Shown here one piece after another: positions 24,388 to 37,536 of a stretch of 64,000 nt of DNA; positions within the stretch are counted from its first letter, which is position 1; each line of letters begins with the position of its first letter. The DNA is from Brugia malayi. Taxonomy: Eukaryota; Nematoda; Chromadorea; Rhabditida; Onchocercidae. The position numbers and the translations under genes were made by a program. Where the stretch lies: assembly GCF_000002995.4 (NCBI RefSeq), contig NW_025062475.1, positions 14,354,687-14,418,686 on the forward strand, read 5' to 3'. The notes beneath the pieces are model-generated. The model ran no database searches and was not told the DNA's origin. It saw nothing but the letters and a program-made list of their open reading frames with translations.

Positions 24388-26058
24388 AATTGAATGAATT
24401 TTGCTAATGACAGATGACGAATCAAATTATAATCAAATTCAAATTAGAGTACAACTAGCAAATAGAGAAATAGCGATAAAATATATTTTACGATGAAATA
24501 TGCCAAATTCAAGATTTCATCGTTGCTTTCAGCTTTTTCAGTACAAATACTAGAAATTCTAGTAATTTAATAATGATACAATCAACTATTATCCATCCAT
24601 TTTCTCGTCCTTCTATCTTCTTTTATCTCAATTTGACCATATTTCTGGAATGAATTTAAATTTTAATTGCATAATCATATTTACATATATCAGTAATCAG
24701 TAAAGATTATAGTAGTAATTAATAAACTATAAAAGATTATGTTTGAAAAATTTTATCATAAAAGAGAGAGATAGGGAGGGAAGGAGGGAGAGAGGAAAGG
24801 AGAGAGAGAGAGAGAAAAAAAAAAAGAAGAAAAGATTGAAGAATCCAACGATTGGGATAGAAAATGTCAAAAATGAGGTCAACGGTGTCACTAAAATGAA
24901 TATATTTGTTCTAAATAATAATACATCATTACATATATATTTAAATAATTTAAAAAAAAAAGAAAAGAAAAAGTTAAACATTAAATTATTAGAAAAGAAT
25001 GAAAAACACTAAACAATGAATTAAAAATAAAAGCAATAAAATAAATGTATAGTGAAATTATTTATAATTTGAGGAGAAAAAATAAATTATTTTGGCAAAT
25101 TTCATTCATTTTTTTTTTTTTTTTGTTTTATAATTATTTATTATTAATATTAATTATTGTTATTATCATTATTATCTCTCTTTCTCTTTCCTTTCATAAT
25201 CATTGCATTATTTGATGAGAGAAATTCTTTCAATATTAAACATTTCCCATTTGAATTAATCCTTCCCTAAAAAGCAATTAATATTGTAATGTTTGAGAGT
25301 AAATAACACACACTGCTATAATCATATCGGAAATAAAATTTCTTTACAAAATTTATTGATTGAGGAGATAGAATTAGTAATAATGATTAATACATTATGA
25401 TCATATCATATCATATCATTCATTTTTTTCATAATTTAAAAAATTTAATTAGCTTTCTTAATATAGCTAATCGATGCACATATGTTTAATGAATGCTATT
25501 AAATTAATAATTGGAAAAGTAGAATTGATTAAGTAATTTGATATTTGATTATTATCATTACTGATTAGTGATAGCTAATGGGAATGTAAGACTAGTAATG
25601 AAGTAAAAACATGAAGACAATAATAATAATAATAATAATAAACATTATTGATAACAATAACAATAACAAAAAATAATTAACAATAAATTAATGACACAAT
25701 ACATTTTTATAGGGAAAAGAGAGAGAGAGGGGAAAGGAGAGGAAGGAAGAGAAAACAAAGAGAGAAAGGGAAAGAGGAAGAGAAAGAAAGAAGAAATAAT
25801 AATAGTTTGAAAAGTTAGTATTTAAATAATTGCTTATATCTTTCTTATCTCTTTGTCAAGTCTTTCATATAATCTAAAAGTATAAAGCAATAAAACAAAA
25901 TGAAAAAAAAAAAAAAAAAAAAAAAAACGAAAGTAAGTGAAAAGAAAGGAAAAATGGAAGACAAATATATCAATCTAAAAAGAAATGATAATTAAGAATG
26001 TTGCTTGAAACTCAGACAAGTATCAGTTTTATCAGTCGATCAATGAATCGATCTATTC

Positions 26059-26110
26059 ATCGATCGATTGATCTGTCTCTTTTATTTAAGAGATAGATCA
26101 ATCGATCGAT
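26059..26110. repeat. Near-perfect hairpin, 23-bp arms, 6-nt loop
   Basis: Left arm 26059-26081 and right arm 26088-26110 are inverted copies around the loop TTATTT, with one mismatched position that would be a G-U pair in RNA. The arms contain ATCGATCGATTGATC. It could be a structured RNA or a cruciform. Confidence 0.85.
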
Positions 26111-26640
26111 AAGAAAAGAAAAGAGAAATTTGACTTATAAATAAATAAAGTAAATTGCGATAGTAATATTTTCATTGTTATTTCTCTTCTTTTAATCACT
26201 TTCACTTCAACTAAGACTTCTAATCATAAAATAACTATAACAAAGAGAGAGAGAGAGGGAGAGAGAGGGAGAGAGAAAAAAAGGAGAAATTTAACTCAAT
26301 TGGTTGTCATTTATATGGGAAAAAAAAAAAACAAATTCTAAAATGCAAATTTATTTACCAATCCTTTTTGCTTTTTTTTTCAACCACAATTATCAAAGTG
26401 TCATTATTAACAATACTCTCTTTCTTCACCCCATTTTTGCACATCTTTTTGTTCATTCACTCTCTCTCTCTCTCTCTCTCTTGCTGTCTCCCTCTTTGCT
26501 ATTCTCTTCTTTTTTTTTTTTTTGTTTGTTTTATTGAATGAAATTTAATTTGATCAAAAATATCCTCTTTCAGTATACATTCTGTAAAGTTTGAAATGAC
26601 AAATTTGTTATTTCCGGGAATGGGTAGAAATATCTCCTTC

Positions 26641-26681
26641 ACTCTCTCTCTCTCTCATAAAAAGAGAGAGAGAGAGAGAGC
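26641..26681. repeat. CT/AG inverted microsatellite hairpin
   Basis: A (CT)n run is followed after a short CATAAAA spacer by an (AG)n run, forming a simple-sequence palindrome. Confidence 0.8.
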
Positions 26682-26846
26682 ATGAGGTATATGATTAGTT
26701 GATCGTTTGATAAGAAAAGTAATATAAAAGGGAATAATTTTGTTATAGATAGAAATAGGAATGAAGAAAAGAATGAAATAATTAAATGTAGCAGAGTTTT
26801 GGATCTCTGAGAAAAGTACTATGAATTGATGGATTGAATGGGGGAA

Positions 26847-27303
26847 CGTGGACGAATGAATGAATAAACGTGAACGAATGAATGAATAAACGTGAACGAA
26901 TGAATGAATAAACGTGAACGAATGAATGAATAAACGTGAACGAATGAATGAATAAACATGAACGAATGAATGAATAAACGTGAACGAATGAATGAATAAA
27001 CGTGAACGAATGAATGAATAAACGTGAACGAATGAATGAATAAACATGAACGAATGAATGAATAAACGTGAACGAATGAATGAATAAACGTGAACGAATG
27101 AATGAATAAACGTGAACGAATGAATGAATAAACGTGAACGAATGAATGAATAAACGTGAACGAATGAATGAATAAACATGAACGAATGAATGAATAAACG
27201 TGAACGAATGAATGAATAAACGTGAACGAATGAATGAATAAACGTGAACGAATGAATGAATAAACGTGAACGAATGAATGAATAAACGTGAACGAATGAA
27301 TAA
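26847..27303. repeat. 22-bp minisatellite, about 21 copies
   Basis: Unit CGTGAACGAATGAATGAATA plus AA, repeated head to tail with almost no variation (first copy CGTGGACG; a few copies CATGAACG). The long minus-strand frames here (FIHSFVHVYSFIRSRL repeats) arise because reading the 22-bp unit three times gives a 66-bp stop-free period; I do not call them genes. Confidence 0.95.
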
Positions 27304-27799
27304 GTGGAAAAAGTGTCACATATTATTATTATTATATATCACTGCAAAACAATCAACTGATCTACAATTAATGAACATAAATTAATTTATTTTGTGAAAT
27401 ACTTCAAAGTAATGTAACACATAATATAAAGTATCTATTTTAGAAAAAAAAAATAGAAATTGATAAGATGTAGCACACTATGATATGATATTATCAATCT
27501 CCTATATGTGAACAATAATGACAATTTAGTGAATAAATATTTGAGAGAAAAGAACTTTAATTAAATGCTAAATATATTTTTAAGTATTACTCATCTTCTA
27601 TCATTAATTATTTCTATTTTTATTAATTCTTTAAGAGAAATCACAAAGAAAAGAAGAAAGGAAGAAAAAGGATGCTGTAATCTAAAATTTTAATTAAAAA
27701 AGATGAAGCAAATAACTAAAAATTAGACAAAAAGAGGAAAAAAAAATAGCAAATCAAATGAACTGAGTAATGAACCTATAACAATGACTAATATTTAGT

Positions 27800-27836
<37 letters not shown>

Positions 27837-28832
27837 GAGGAATAGAAAGGAAATATTTCGTATGATTAAAATTTTTTTCAATAATTTAATGTGGTGCATT
27901 TCAAAAACGTATCGATTAGAATATGTGCATGTTTCATCATATTGGAAATTTAGTTAAAAAAGGACATGAAAGATACATATGATTGAATAAAATATTTAAC
28001 ACTTACTTACTTAGTTACTTACTTCCTTAGTTACTTACCTAGTTACTTACTCACATACTTGACTACTTTTTTTAGACTAGAATTGAATAACTTAGCTTAA
28101 ACAAATAAAAAATTTTATAGTTATGTGAGTAACGGATATGGTATAATCATCATCATTATCAACATAATCGTTATCATTATTATCTTTATCAGCATAATCG
28201 TTATCATTATCATCATCCTTATCATCAAGGTTGCATATAAGAGGACTAAATAATCACAGCAGTAATGAAATAAACAATTCGGTTGGTAAAAAATTTTAAT
28301 TAATTGAAAAAATATATAATTTCAAAATTTCAATTTTAATATTTTCAATAATGTTTAATGTATGCAAAGATTAAGCAAAATTATTTGACATTAATTTCTC
28401 TTTTTTTTTTTTTCTTCGTATATGCATAATATAATAATGCGACAAAAAAGTGTAATAATTCTGAAAATTTTTATTTCTTTAATTTCGATGTTTTTTTTTT
28501 GAAAAATTTAACCTTTGACATCATCAAAAAGAAAAAAAAATCTTCAAAATTTCAAAACATTGTAAGCTTTTTCAAAAATTTCTTCACAATAAATTTTTAT
28601 CACTTCTATTAATCTTATATTTTCAATCAGATTATATTGCTTCACTTAAAATATTATCAGTACTATAAAATTTCCATCATCCGGTTATCTGAACCGATAT
28701 CCGGTTAATTTTCCAGAAGAATATATAACCTGAAAGTGTAAATGTGGATGGAAAAATTAAGCTTCCGTATGATTAAATTGTAATGTTAATTCATTATTGA
28801 AAATAAATAATTGACTGTGTTAATTTAAGTAC

Positions 28833-28936
28833 TAGCAATTAGCTAATATTTTTTTAAACTGACAATTAGCTAATATAAATTAGCTAATTATAACAATTAG
28901 CTAACATCTAAACTAATATGAATTAGCTAATTGCTA
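28833..28936. repeat. Cluster of AATTAGCTAAT palindromes with inverted ends
   Basis: TAGCAATTAGCTAAT at 28833-28847 is inverted at 28922-28936, and three further copies or near-copies of ATTAGCTAA lie between. The core ATTAGCTAAT is itself a palindrome and contains homeodomain-type TAAT. Confidence 0.75.
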
Positions 28937-31515
28937 TTACATATTTCATTTGATGCATATAAATCTAACTTTCTTCAATTTACGTAAATGATTTAGCTTA
29001 AATTTCATAGCACAATTATACTTCGGTTTATCTCGAAGCTAATCTTAAGTCTTTCTTTATATTATATATAAACAATTTTTTTTTTTAGTAAATTTTTTAA
29101 ACAACAATCTTAATTTTATTAATGTAACGATATTTAATTGATAGTGCATTATCAGTTGTATTACGGATTGATAAGGCAAATAGCATACTTATCAGTTAGA
29201 CAAATTGTTTTTCTTTCTTACTAGATAACTTAATTTTTACTAGATAACTTATATTTTATGTTAAAATTTACATGAAATAAGTTATCTCATACCATAAAAT
29301 GAAATTATTTATTCTATACTTTAGTATAAAATCAATTATTTTATGCTTTAACATGAAATTAGCTAGATCTAATAAATAAATTCTATATTATATTGAATTG
29401 AAAAAGTAAAAAAGTAGGAAATTAGCAATAATTGTTTAGAGAAGGTAATATGATAACTACAAAGGATTAAAAATAAATAAATTTAGAAAGAATAATTTAA
29501 TTAATAATAATAATAATTAAATTTTGATAAGTCTTTTTCCATCTTTTAAGTCTTAGATAGTGAAAAAAAGGAAAGAAAAAAAAACGAAAGAAATTTAAAA
29601 ATGTGCTTTAAAATAGATGCAAATTATCTCTCCATAGAAGAAGCAAGAGAGAGAGAGAGAGAGGGAGAGAGAGAGAAACGGAAGAAAGAGAAGAGAAAGT
29701 GGAAGAAGCACTTTTAGCGAAAATTTATTCAACAAAATATTTTTAAGTGAAAGTAACTTCATCGGAGCATATTTATGTGTCATCGTCTATTATCAGATAG
29801 AAATCTTTCAAAAAAAAAAAAAAAAAAAACAAATTAAAAGGAAGAAATCGTAAAAAGAAAGGATGGGAGAGAGAGAAAGAGAGAGAGAAAGAGAAAAAAA
29901 GAAAAAAAATCATTAATTTACTAACAATTATTGCTAATTTGTTTATTATAATTAAACGAATTAACTTATTTTTATCATTTCTTTTTTTTATTTACTCCTT
30001 TTTGTTTTCTTATTTCATTCATTTATATTAAATAATCAATAAACAAAAAACAAAACAAAAAAAAAAAAAAAAAAAAAAAAAGAAGAAAGAAATAGGAAAA
30101 GAGGAGAAGAAAAGAAAAGAAAAAGAAAAAACTAAGAAAATTTTACTGCATTTGATAATCTAATTGTTATAGCATTGTTATCAATTTGTTATAACATTGC
30201 AACAAAATGTCAATCATTTGATTTGAAAAATTCTGTTTCAAAAAAAAAAAATGAAAAATTTCAATTTATTTTTCGTTCTTTTTTTTCAAAAAAAAAAAAT
30301 AGAAAATAGAAAATTAAATAAATAAATAAATAAAACTGTTATGTGTTTGAGAAAAGAATGTAAAAAAATAGAAAGAAAGAATGAAAAGAAATATTATAAA
30401 TTATGTATGACTTTTTGCATCGAGAAAATACTTCCAGTTTTTTTTTTCATTTTTTTTAAATTTTTTTTTTCCACAAACAGACAAATATTCATCATTCCCG
30501 AGAGAGAAAGAGAAAGAGAAAGAGTAAAAATAAAAATGAGGAAAAATAGGAAATAGTTATCGAATGAATAATATCAATTCATAAGTAAAAGTAGAAAAAG
30601 ATGAATAAAAGGAGGAGTAATTTGATGATCAAAATTTAACAACAAATGAAATCATTTATCAAAGAATGGATTTAGTCGAGAGTAGCACTTCTACATACAA
30701 ATGTTAAATTTTAATTAATATCGTGGAATTTAATTTTCATAAAATAAATATTGCATTTAAATTTTAATTTTGGAAAACTAATTAATAATAACTTTTTTTT
30801 TTCTCTAAAATTTTTTCTTTTTTTTCTAAATAAATTAGTCGTTTAATTAGAGTTTAATTAAATATAATCAAATATTAGAGATATTCAATAAAGAAAAAAA
30901 GTTATATTAAATTATCTTTCAGCAAATAGTAACATATATTTTTTTATTATAATTTCAAAAATCACTGAGAAAATTTTAAATGCTAATTGTTTAATTAACT
31001 AATTTCCTTTGTTAAAAAAAAAAAAAACATTTAATTATTAGAAAACTGAAAAAAGGAGAAAAAAAAAAGTGAATTAGTAATAAAGTATGAATTTGAAAAT
31101 GATTGCATGCTAATATATAACAATTTTATGAATGTTAAATAAAATAAAACTAATTTTAAATTGAAAATGAATAATAACAATTTTTTAAAAAGAATTTATT
31201 TTTTACTAAACAAATAATTTAATATATATATTTTTTTTAATAAAAGTAAAGAAAAAAAAAAAAAAAAACGTTTATATGGTTTTGTACTAAATGATAAGTT
31301 GGCAATATAAGAAAGTAAAAAAAAAAGATATAAAATGCAACGAATAAGAAATTATTCACCTCAAATAAATTCCTCATTATTTCTCTCTCTCTCTCTCTCC
31401 CTCTCTCTCTCCCTTTCTCTCTGTCACATCTCTTCTTTACCTCTATTTATTTGCTATTGAAAAATGTCACACACACACTGTTCTTGAGTGTGATATTGAT
31501 GGATAAATTGCGCTT

Positions 31516-31570
31516 CTTAGGCAAAAGAAAATGCCAAGCAATGGTTTGGCTTGGTGCTTCTTTGGCTTTA
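31516..31570 (+). ncRNA. Imperfect hairpin with pre-miRNA-like geometry (candidate only)
   Basis: The arms AGGCAAAAGAAAATGCCAAGC and GGCTTGGTGCTTCTTTGGCT (ends near 31569) fold around a loop of about 8 nt with an eight-pair upper stem, a small internal loop, a six-pair middle stem and a few closing pairs. The segment is less AT-rich than its surroundings. No known miRNA is claimed. Confidence 0.25.
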
Positions 31571-31988
31571 TTTTTGGATTAAATTGATTTTTATAAAATG
31601 AGAGGAAAGTTTCGAGAGAGAGAGGGAGAGAGAGAGGGAAAGAGAGGGAGAGAGAGAGAAAAAAAAAGAGAAGGAAATGATAAAATTGAAGAAAAAAGAA
31701 AAATCAAATATGAAATCAATTGTGAATTAATTTATAAATATAAAATGAAATGAATTAAAAATAAATAATAATTATTAGATGGCTCAGAAAGATTTCGTTT
31801 ATTATATTAATTTTATCAAATTTCATTTCATAAGTTGGATATTCTATTTCTGTAAAAATTTGATAATTTTTCTTTTTCTTTTTTTTTTCTCATCATTAGT
31901 CATTAATTCAATTCTTTTTTTCTTTTTAACTGGAATAAAATTAATAGGATATAGCTTTAGAATTAAATTTTTGATCAATTTTAAATTT

Positions 31989-32052
31989 ACTTCAGACAAT
32001 CCTAGCTAATCCTATTTTTTATTAATAGGATTAGCTAGGATTGTTCTGAAGT
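31989..32052. repeat. Long hairpin, 26-bp arms with one bulge, 11-nt loop
   Basis: Left arm 31989-32014 (ACTTCAGACAATCC...TCCTA) is inverted at 32026-32052 with one extra T. Pairing extends a few bases further outward. Size and near-perfection stand out against the background. Confidence 0.85.
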
Positions 32053-34406
32053 AATTTTAGTTTCCAAGGAAAAAAAAAAGATTTAACTTTTTATTCAATT
32101 ATATATTCTTCGAGAAAGTAAAAAAATAAAAAAAGTGAAAAAATTTTTTGAAACAAAAAAATAAGAATTTTATAGTAGGCGAAAGAATTTAAAATTGAAT
32201 TAATAAATAAGTTTTTTATGCTCGTTTAAACAACAATAATTAATTATATCTAACCAGTCATATGATGCAACTTTTCCTATTGAAGAAACGAAAATTTTAA
32301 AATAAAATATGTTATTATAAAATAAATAATAAATTTTTTCGCTACTTAGATATAATAAAAATTTTGCTTTTTGCTAATTAAATATAATAAAAAATTCTTT
32401 AATAAATTTCGCTAATTAGATCTCAAAATTAAAATTTAAGATATATTAAAATAATATGCTAATTCTTCTAGAGTGCAAATTAAGCTAATTTTCGAATTTC
32501 ATTAGGCTTATAAATAAGACTAATTAGTGTTAAAAATTTTAGAATAATATTTTTGATAATACTTCAAAGTGTAACAATGATTAATGATTATAAAACAATT
32601 ACAATGAATAAAATCATTTTGATAAGACACAAACACACACAGTTATACATACTATCAAACCTGATGAAAAGTGTAAATGACGACAAAATTTTTGCCACAA
32701 AATGATATCATTTCATTCTTTCACATTTTTAATTTGCGGTAGAGAAAAAAAAAAAAAAAACGAAGAAATATTTTTAGCATTTTAACATTTTCCTTTTTCT
32801 CATACTTTTATTAATGAATAGAAAAAATAATTTTAAGATTACAAATTTATCTCTTTGCCTTTTTTCTTTTTTTTTTAATTATTGTATTAAATATTTCTTT
32901 CATTAAAGTTTAAATTTATTTGTTAGCTAAATATAAAAATTTTGTTTTCTTTCCAACAAATTTTATCTCCTTTTTTTTTCCTCTTTTCTTTTTGCAATAA
33001 CCATTGAATTATTATCAGTCATTTTTTTTCTTTTTTTTTTTTCAATTTCAATTCCAATTTTTCGTTTTATTTTGTAGCAAGCAGCTGTCTACATTTTCTA
33101 TCATTCCCTCTGGATTTCATCCTCTTTTTTTTTGTCTTTTTAATTCTCTTGAAATCAATAACAAATTAAAATGCAAAACGAATGATTCAACTGGATATAT
33201 ATATATATATGTATATATGTATACTGTATGAATTACTTTTTAATTTTAGGGATAAAAAAAATATCCTACTGATTCATCAACTCCTTGAATCTCATCAAAA
33301 TTCCTAAGCCTATAAGCTATTGTTTATGGTAAAGCTTTCATTGAAAATTTCAATTTCAGTCTTGCCTTCAAGTGATAGTTATAATGAATTTTTAAATTTC
33401 AAAACAATTTCATTCCATCTTTTTCCTTTTAAAGCAGATGATATTCAAGCATAAATAAACGCTTCACTACAAAGTGAGTAGTAGTTTGTTGAATTTTCAG
33501 GAACATATTTATTTTTTCAGTTCTATAATTTTAGAAAGACTGAAAAGAAAAGCGAAGAGATAATTCAAAGTAATTAAATTTTATTGATTAAGCATCAAAA
33601 GCAATGCTTAAAGAAATCCCTTTATGTTCAGTTAGAGAATTAATTGTCTGTAATGCTAATATTGTAAGATAGATAAGTTTGATAGTTACCATAACAAAAT
33701 TCTGAATTTTGAAACAAATCCGATATCAATCATGATAAAATCTAAATTAAAAACTAAGAGAAATGAATGGTAAAAGGATGTATTCTCGAGATTATTGCAT
33801 ATCATACAGAAGAAAGTAATTTCGAGAGCAAAATGAGAGAGGATAAAAATTAATACAGGATTGTGTATGCATCAAAAAGCACAATACAAATCAAATTGTA
33901 GTGACAGATCCTGCATGACAGGCAAATTAATCCACTGATTGTATGTGTCGTTGAATGTGACATTAATAATCTTCTCATTCTCACTCATTACCTAATTAAT
34001 ATTCCATCTAATATTTCAACAATTTCATTTAATATAAGCACTCCATTTCTATAAAATATATATTATTTAATTGTTAATATGAAAGTTAGCTTTGAAATTT
34101 ATAAATTTTTGAAAAAAAATTGAAGTAAATCAAAAAAAAAAATACTATAATGTTTACTATTAAATCATATAATATATTAATTCTTGTAAGTGATAATTAA
34201 AAAATATTGCTACTATCTTTTATCAGTTATAGTAAATATGATAACAAATAATGATTAACATATTTACTACTAACAGTTATCCTAATTATCAGCTGATATT
34301 TCTATCATTGAATATTCATTTTAAATATGATGTGTTTTCAGATATGATATGTATAATGTTTAGAAATATGGCCTTTATATATACCGTACCTTCTAAACAT
34401 ATACAA

Positions 34407-34443
34407 ATACCATATCCTTATATCCCTATCTGGGATATGGTAT
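34407..34443. repeat. 11-bp perfect inverted repeat
   Basis: ATACCATATCC (34407-34417) is inverted at 34433-34443 around a 15-nt loop. Further degraded ACCATATCC/ACCGTATCC copies occur at about 34448 and 34475. Confidence 0.65.
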
Positions 34444-36875
34444 ACATACCGTATCCCCTAAACATAAATAAGTACCATATCCTCACATTATCTTTTTTTA
34501 ATCCATTCATTTTGTCTAATTATTACAATTGCTAATTTCACGTGGAGTAAAATTTTAGGCAAAATATTTGAAAAAATTATATTAGAACATATGAGAATAT
34601 GATAAAATTTACTGCTAGTGCATTGATAGACACAGTTATCATCACTTTCAATATGGAATGATAAGTAATCAAAAATTATATAGTAATAAGCTTGTATAAG
34701 TCATAAGCTTATTTAAGAATAAGAGCAAATGATTAATCATTTTCAATCATCGAGAAGATTACAATCGATCAATGAAAATATTTCTAAAAAAAAAAGGAAA
34801 AAAAATCGATCAAATAAGTAATATCACACGAAATATCAACAGATATGGGCAAATTTTAACTTATCAACTAATAGAAAATAATAGAAATGGCAAAAATTTG
34901 ATAATTTTTTTATTGAGATAGGAATGAATACTAATTATTACTGATATTAGCTGCTGTAATTAAATGAAACTGAAATGAAATTGATTAAAATTAAATAATG
35001 CAAAGAGAACTACATTGTGGGCAATATTAGTGAGAAGAGGAAAAGAAAAAAGTTTTTTAAACTTTCTTAAACCACTAAACCAAGAATGGAGGGACAAAAA
35101 AAAAAAAAAATGGGGTTTTATTTAGTGTATGGACAAAAATTGAATTAAATTAAATTGAATTAAATCAACAAAATGAATTATTAAGAGAGCGAGAGAAACA
35201 AAAGAAAGAGAAAAAAGTTGAAAAAGGTAATAAGGGATGAGAGAGAAAGAGAATAAGAAAAAAAAAAGATTGCATAAATTTGGCATGAATTTAACCTAAA
35301 TTTCATGTCTGATTTTACAGATTTTATGACGTTATCTTTTCATTTTCTATAAAATGAAATCAAAAATTTATAAAATTTTATTCGTTTGAAATTGTGTTGA
35401 TTTTGTTAAACGATTCAATAGAAAAGAGAAAAGTTTAATTTCTATTAAAATTCGATTGATGGATGAGAAAGACAAAGAATATATTCGTTTATCTTACTTT
35501 TTCTTCTCCTGCTCCCTTTTTCTAAACTTCCAGCTTAAATGTATCATATAAAAATGACCTCTAATCGATATGAAAAAAAAAAAAAGAAACGAAATAGTCC
35601 TTAGTTTCAATTTCAATGTAATATGCAAATAATTTTGGGAATAGAGGAAAGAATCCAATTTAGTTAAACACATTTTGGATAATTATTATATTATTTCGTT
35701 ATTCATTGTCTATTCTGTATGCTATGAATGTATGGTATCTAAGCACTGAAAAAGTATTACGGATTATTTGAAATAAAAAAAAAATGGAAAAGATAGCAAT
35801 TGTTGATAGCAATCGTATTATTTGTAATGCATGTTATAATGATAATATTGATAGTATTATTGATGATGTTGTTGATAATACTGTAGAATAAGATCTGATT
35901 AATACTAATAATGACAATGTTAATGATAATAATCGTGATAATTATATCTAATAAAAGCGACATTAACATGTGATAAAACATGTGATTTTTGAACAATGTA
36001 AACTATATCATACAGTATTGCTATATGATAGAATGTTTATGCTATATGATATGATATGATAAAATATAGTGTTAGTTGAAAATACTAATGCCGTTAAATG
36101 CATTTATTGATAACAGAATTTTCTCTATCAACCATATTTATTTTTTATAGGTTAAAAAATAATTCCAATATTTTAACCATTAATTAAGAAAACACTTTTA
36201 ATAGTGATAGAATTAAAACTATTAAGACTACCCATATTTAAATTAGAATAATTAAGTTTATTTCATAAATGAATTTATATAATAATATTCATATAGCTAA
36301 ATCGATGCCAAAGAATATGAAAAACATTACAACTGATCAGTGCTTAACAAACGGTAAAAGTAATTGAACAAAAAATAATTGCTTAAGTAATTATAGTAAT
36401 AAAAAAAGGTAATTAAAAAAAAAAAAAAAAAACAAATTACAAAACCTAAAGCAAAACATAACATACACACACACATACAAAGAGGAACAAATTTTGAAAT
36501 TAAACTCATAAATGTTAGAAGGAAAAGAAAACATTGTTTTTGAATTGAGAAAAGAAGTAATTAATTTGAATCATTATTAGTAAACTTTTTCTTAATTCAT
36601 TATTACCATCTCATTTCACTCATTCAACTGAACAGAAGCACATCATATGGGATAATATCGCCACTACTTTCTTTTAAATAATAATAGTGATGATAATTAT
36701 AATAATTAATAATAATAATATTATTAATTGATAATAACAATAATAGCTCATCGATAAACAATAAACATCCATCTCGTTTCAAGTTTCATTTCAATTTTTT
36801 CCTTCTTTCATTCTGTTGTTTGAGAAGAAAGAAATGTCAAATAATAAATATTGATTTCAAAGCTTTTACTCCAAA

Positions 36876-36945
36876 GTATGTGTATGTGTGTGTGTGTGTG
36901 TATGTGTATGTATGTGTGTGTATGTGTATGTATGTGTAAATATAT
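36876..36945. repeat. (TG)n / TATG microsatellite
   Basis: Interrupted TGTGTG and GTATGTATG run of about 70 bp. Confidence 0.85.
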
Positions 36946-37536
36946 ATATGCTGAATGCGGTGTTGTATAAAATATATTGCCCGAAAATAACTAGGAGAAA
37001 AGAAATGATTCATCTCTTTTTAATTGAACGTAATTAATTGAAATAAAATAGACAGATTGATTCTTAAAGCCATTTACAGCATAATGAGAATGAATGAATA
37101 AGTAAATAAATAAACTGGTAGAAATGATTAAAAGTAAAAAACAAAATGTGAAATGGTATGTTTTCATTGCAGCGACCATCATTTGACAGTAGCATGGCGA
37201 TTAAATGAGACATTGTGAAGGAATGAGTTGAGCACATGTCGTGGAAATTTAGAAAAAAAAAGAGAAAAAAAGAACGAAAAGAGAAGAAGAAGAAGAGAAG
37301 AAAGATCGATGCTCATCGAATTTGTTACCATCGATGAAATAATGATTACAATTGAAGCTTAGTTAATAGCTAGCTAGCTTAATTCTATAATTCAAGCTAA
37401 GCTTCAACTCTTAGCCTCTTAGTCCTTTAGCCACTTCCATAATTTATGCCAATCTACAATTCCTTTCCTTCTTTCTCTCTCTTTCTCTTCCTCTTTCTCT
37501 CTTCTTCGCTTCCTCTTTCAACTAATTTCAGAGGAA

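Larger units (their letters stand above)
24388..37536. other. Gene-free AT-rich region, left half of the desert
   Basis: No coding exons could be assembled. It contains GA/CT tracts (for example 24770-24825, 25708-25795, 26246-26285, 27798-27842, 29644-29680, 29866-29905, 31383-31425, 31613-31672), A/T homopolymers, TTAC tetranucleotides (28005-28060), ATC/ATT triplet runs (28145-28225) and several hairpins listed separately. The first part may hold the promoter or 5'-UTR of the polyQ gene. Confidence 0.55.

Noticed and set aside
26655..27319. Two 166-174 codon minus-strand frames of FIHSFVHVYSFIRSRL repeats
   Set aside because: They arise purely from the 22-bp minisatellite, whose triple period is stop-free; no flanking splice sites or unique coding sequence.
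31516..31570. Possible miR-124 or miR-9 family membership of the hairpin
   Set aside because: Only partial resemblance (GGCA...ATGCCAA; CTTTGG on the other arm), not a proper seed match in the proper arm.
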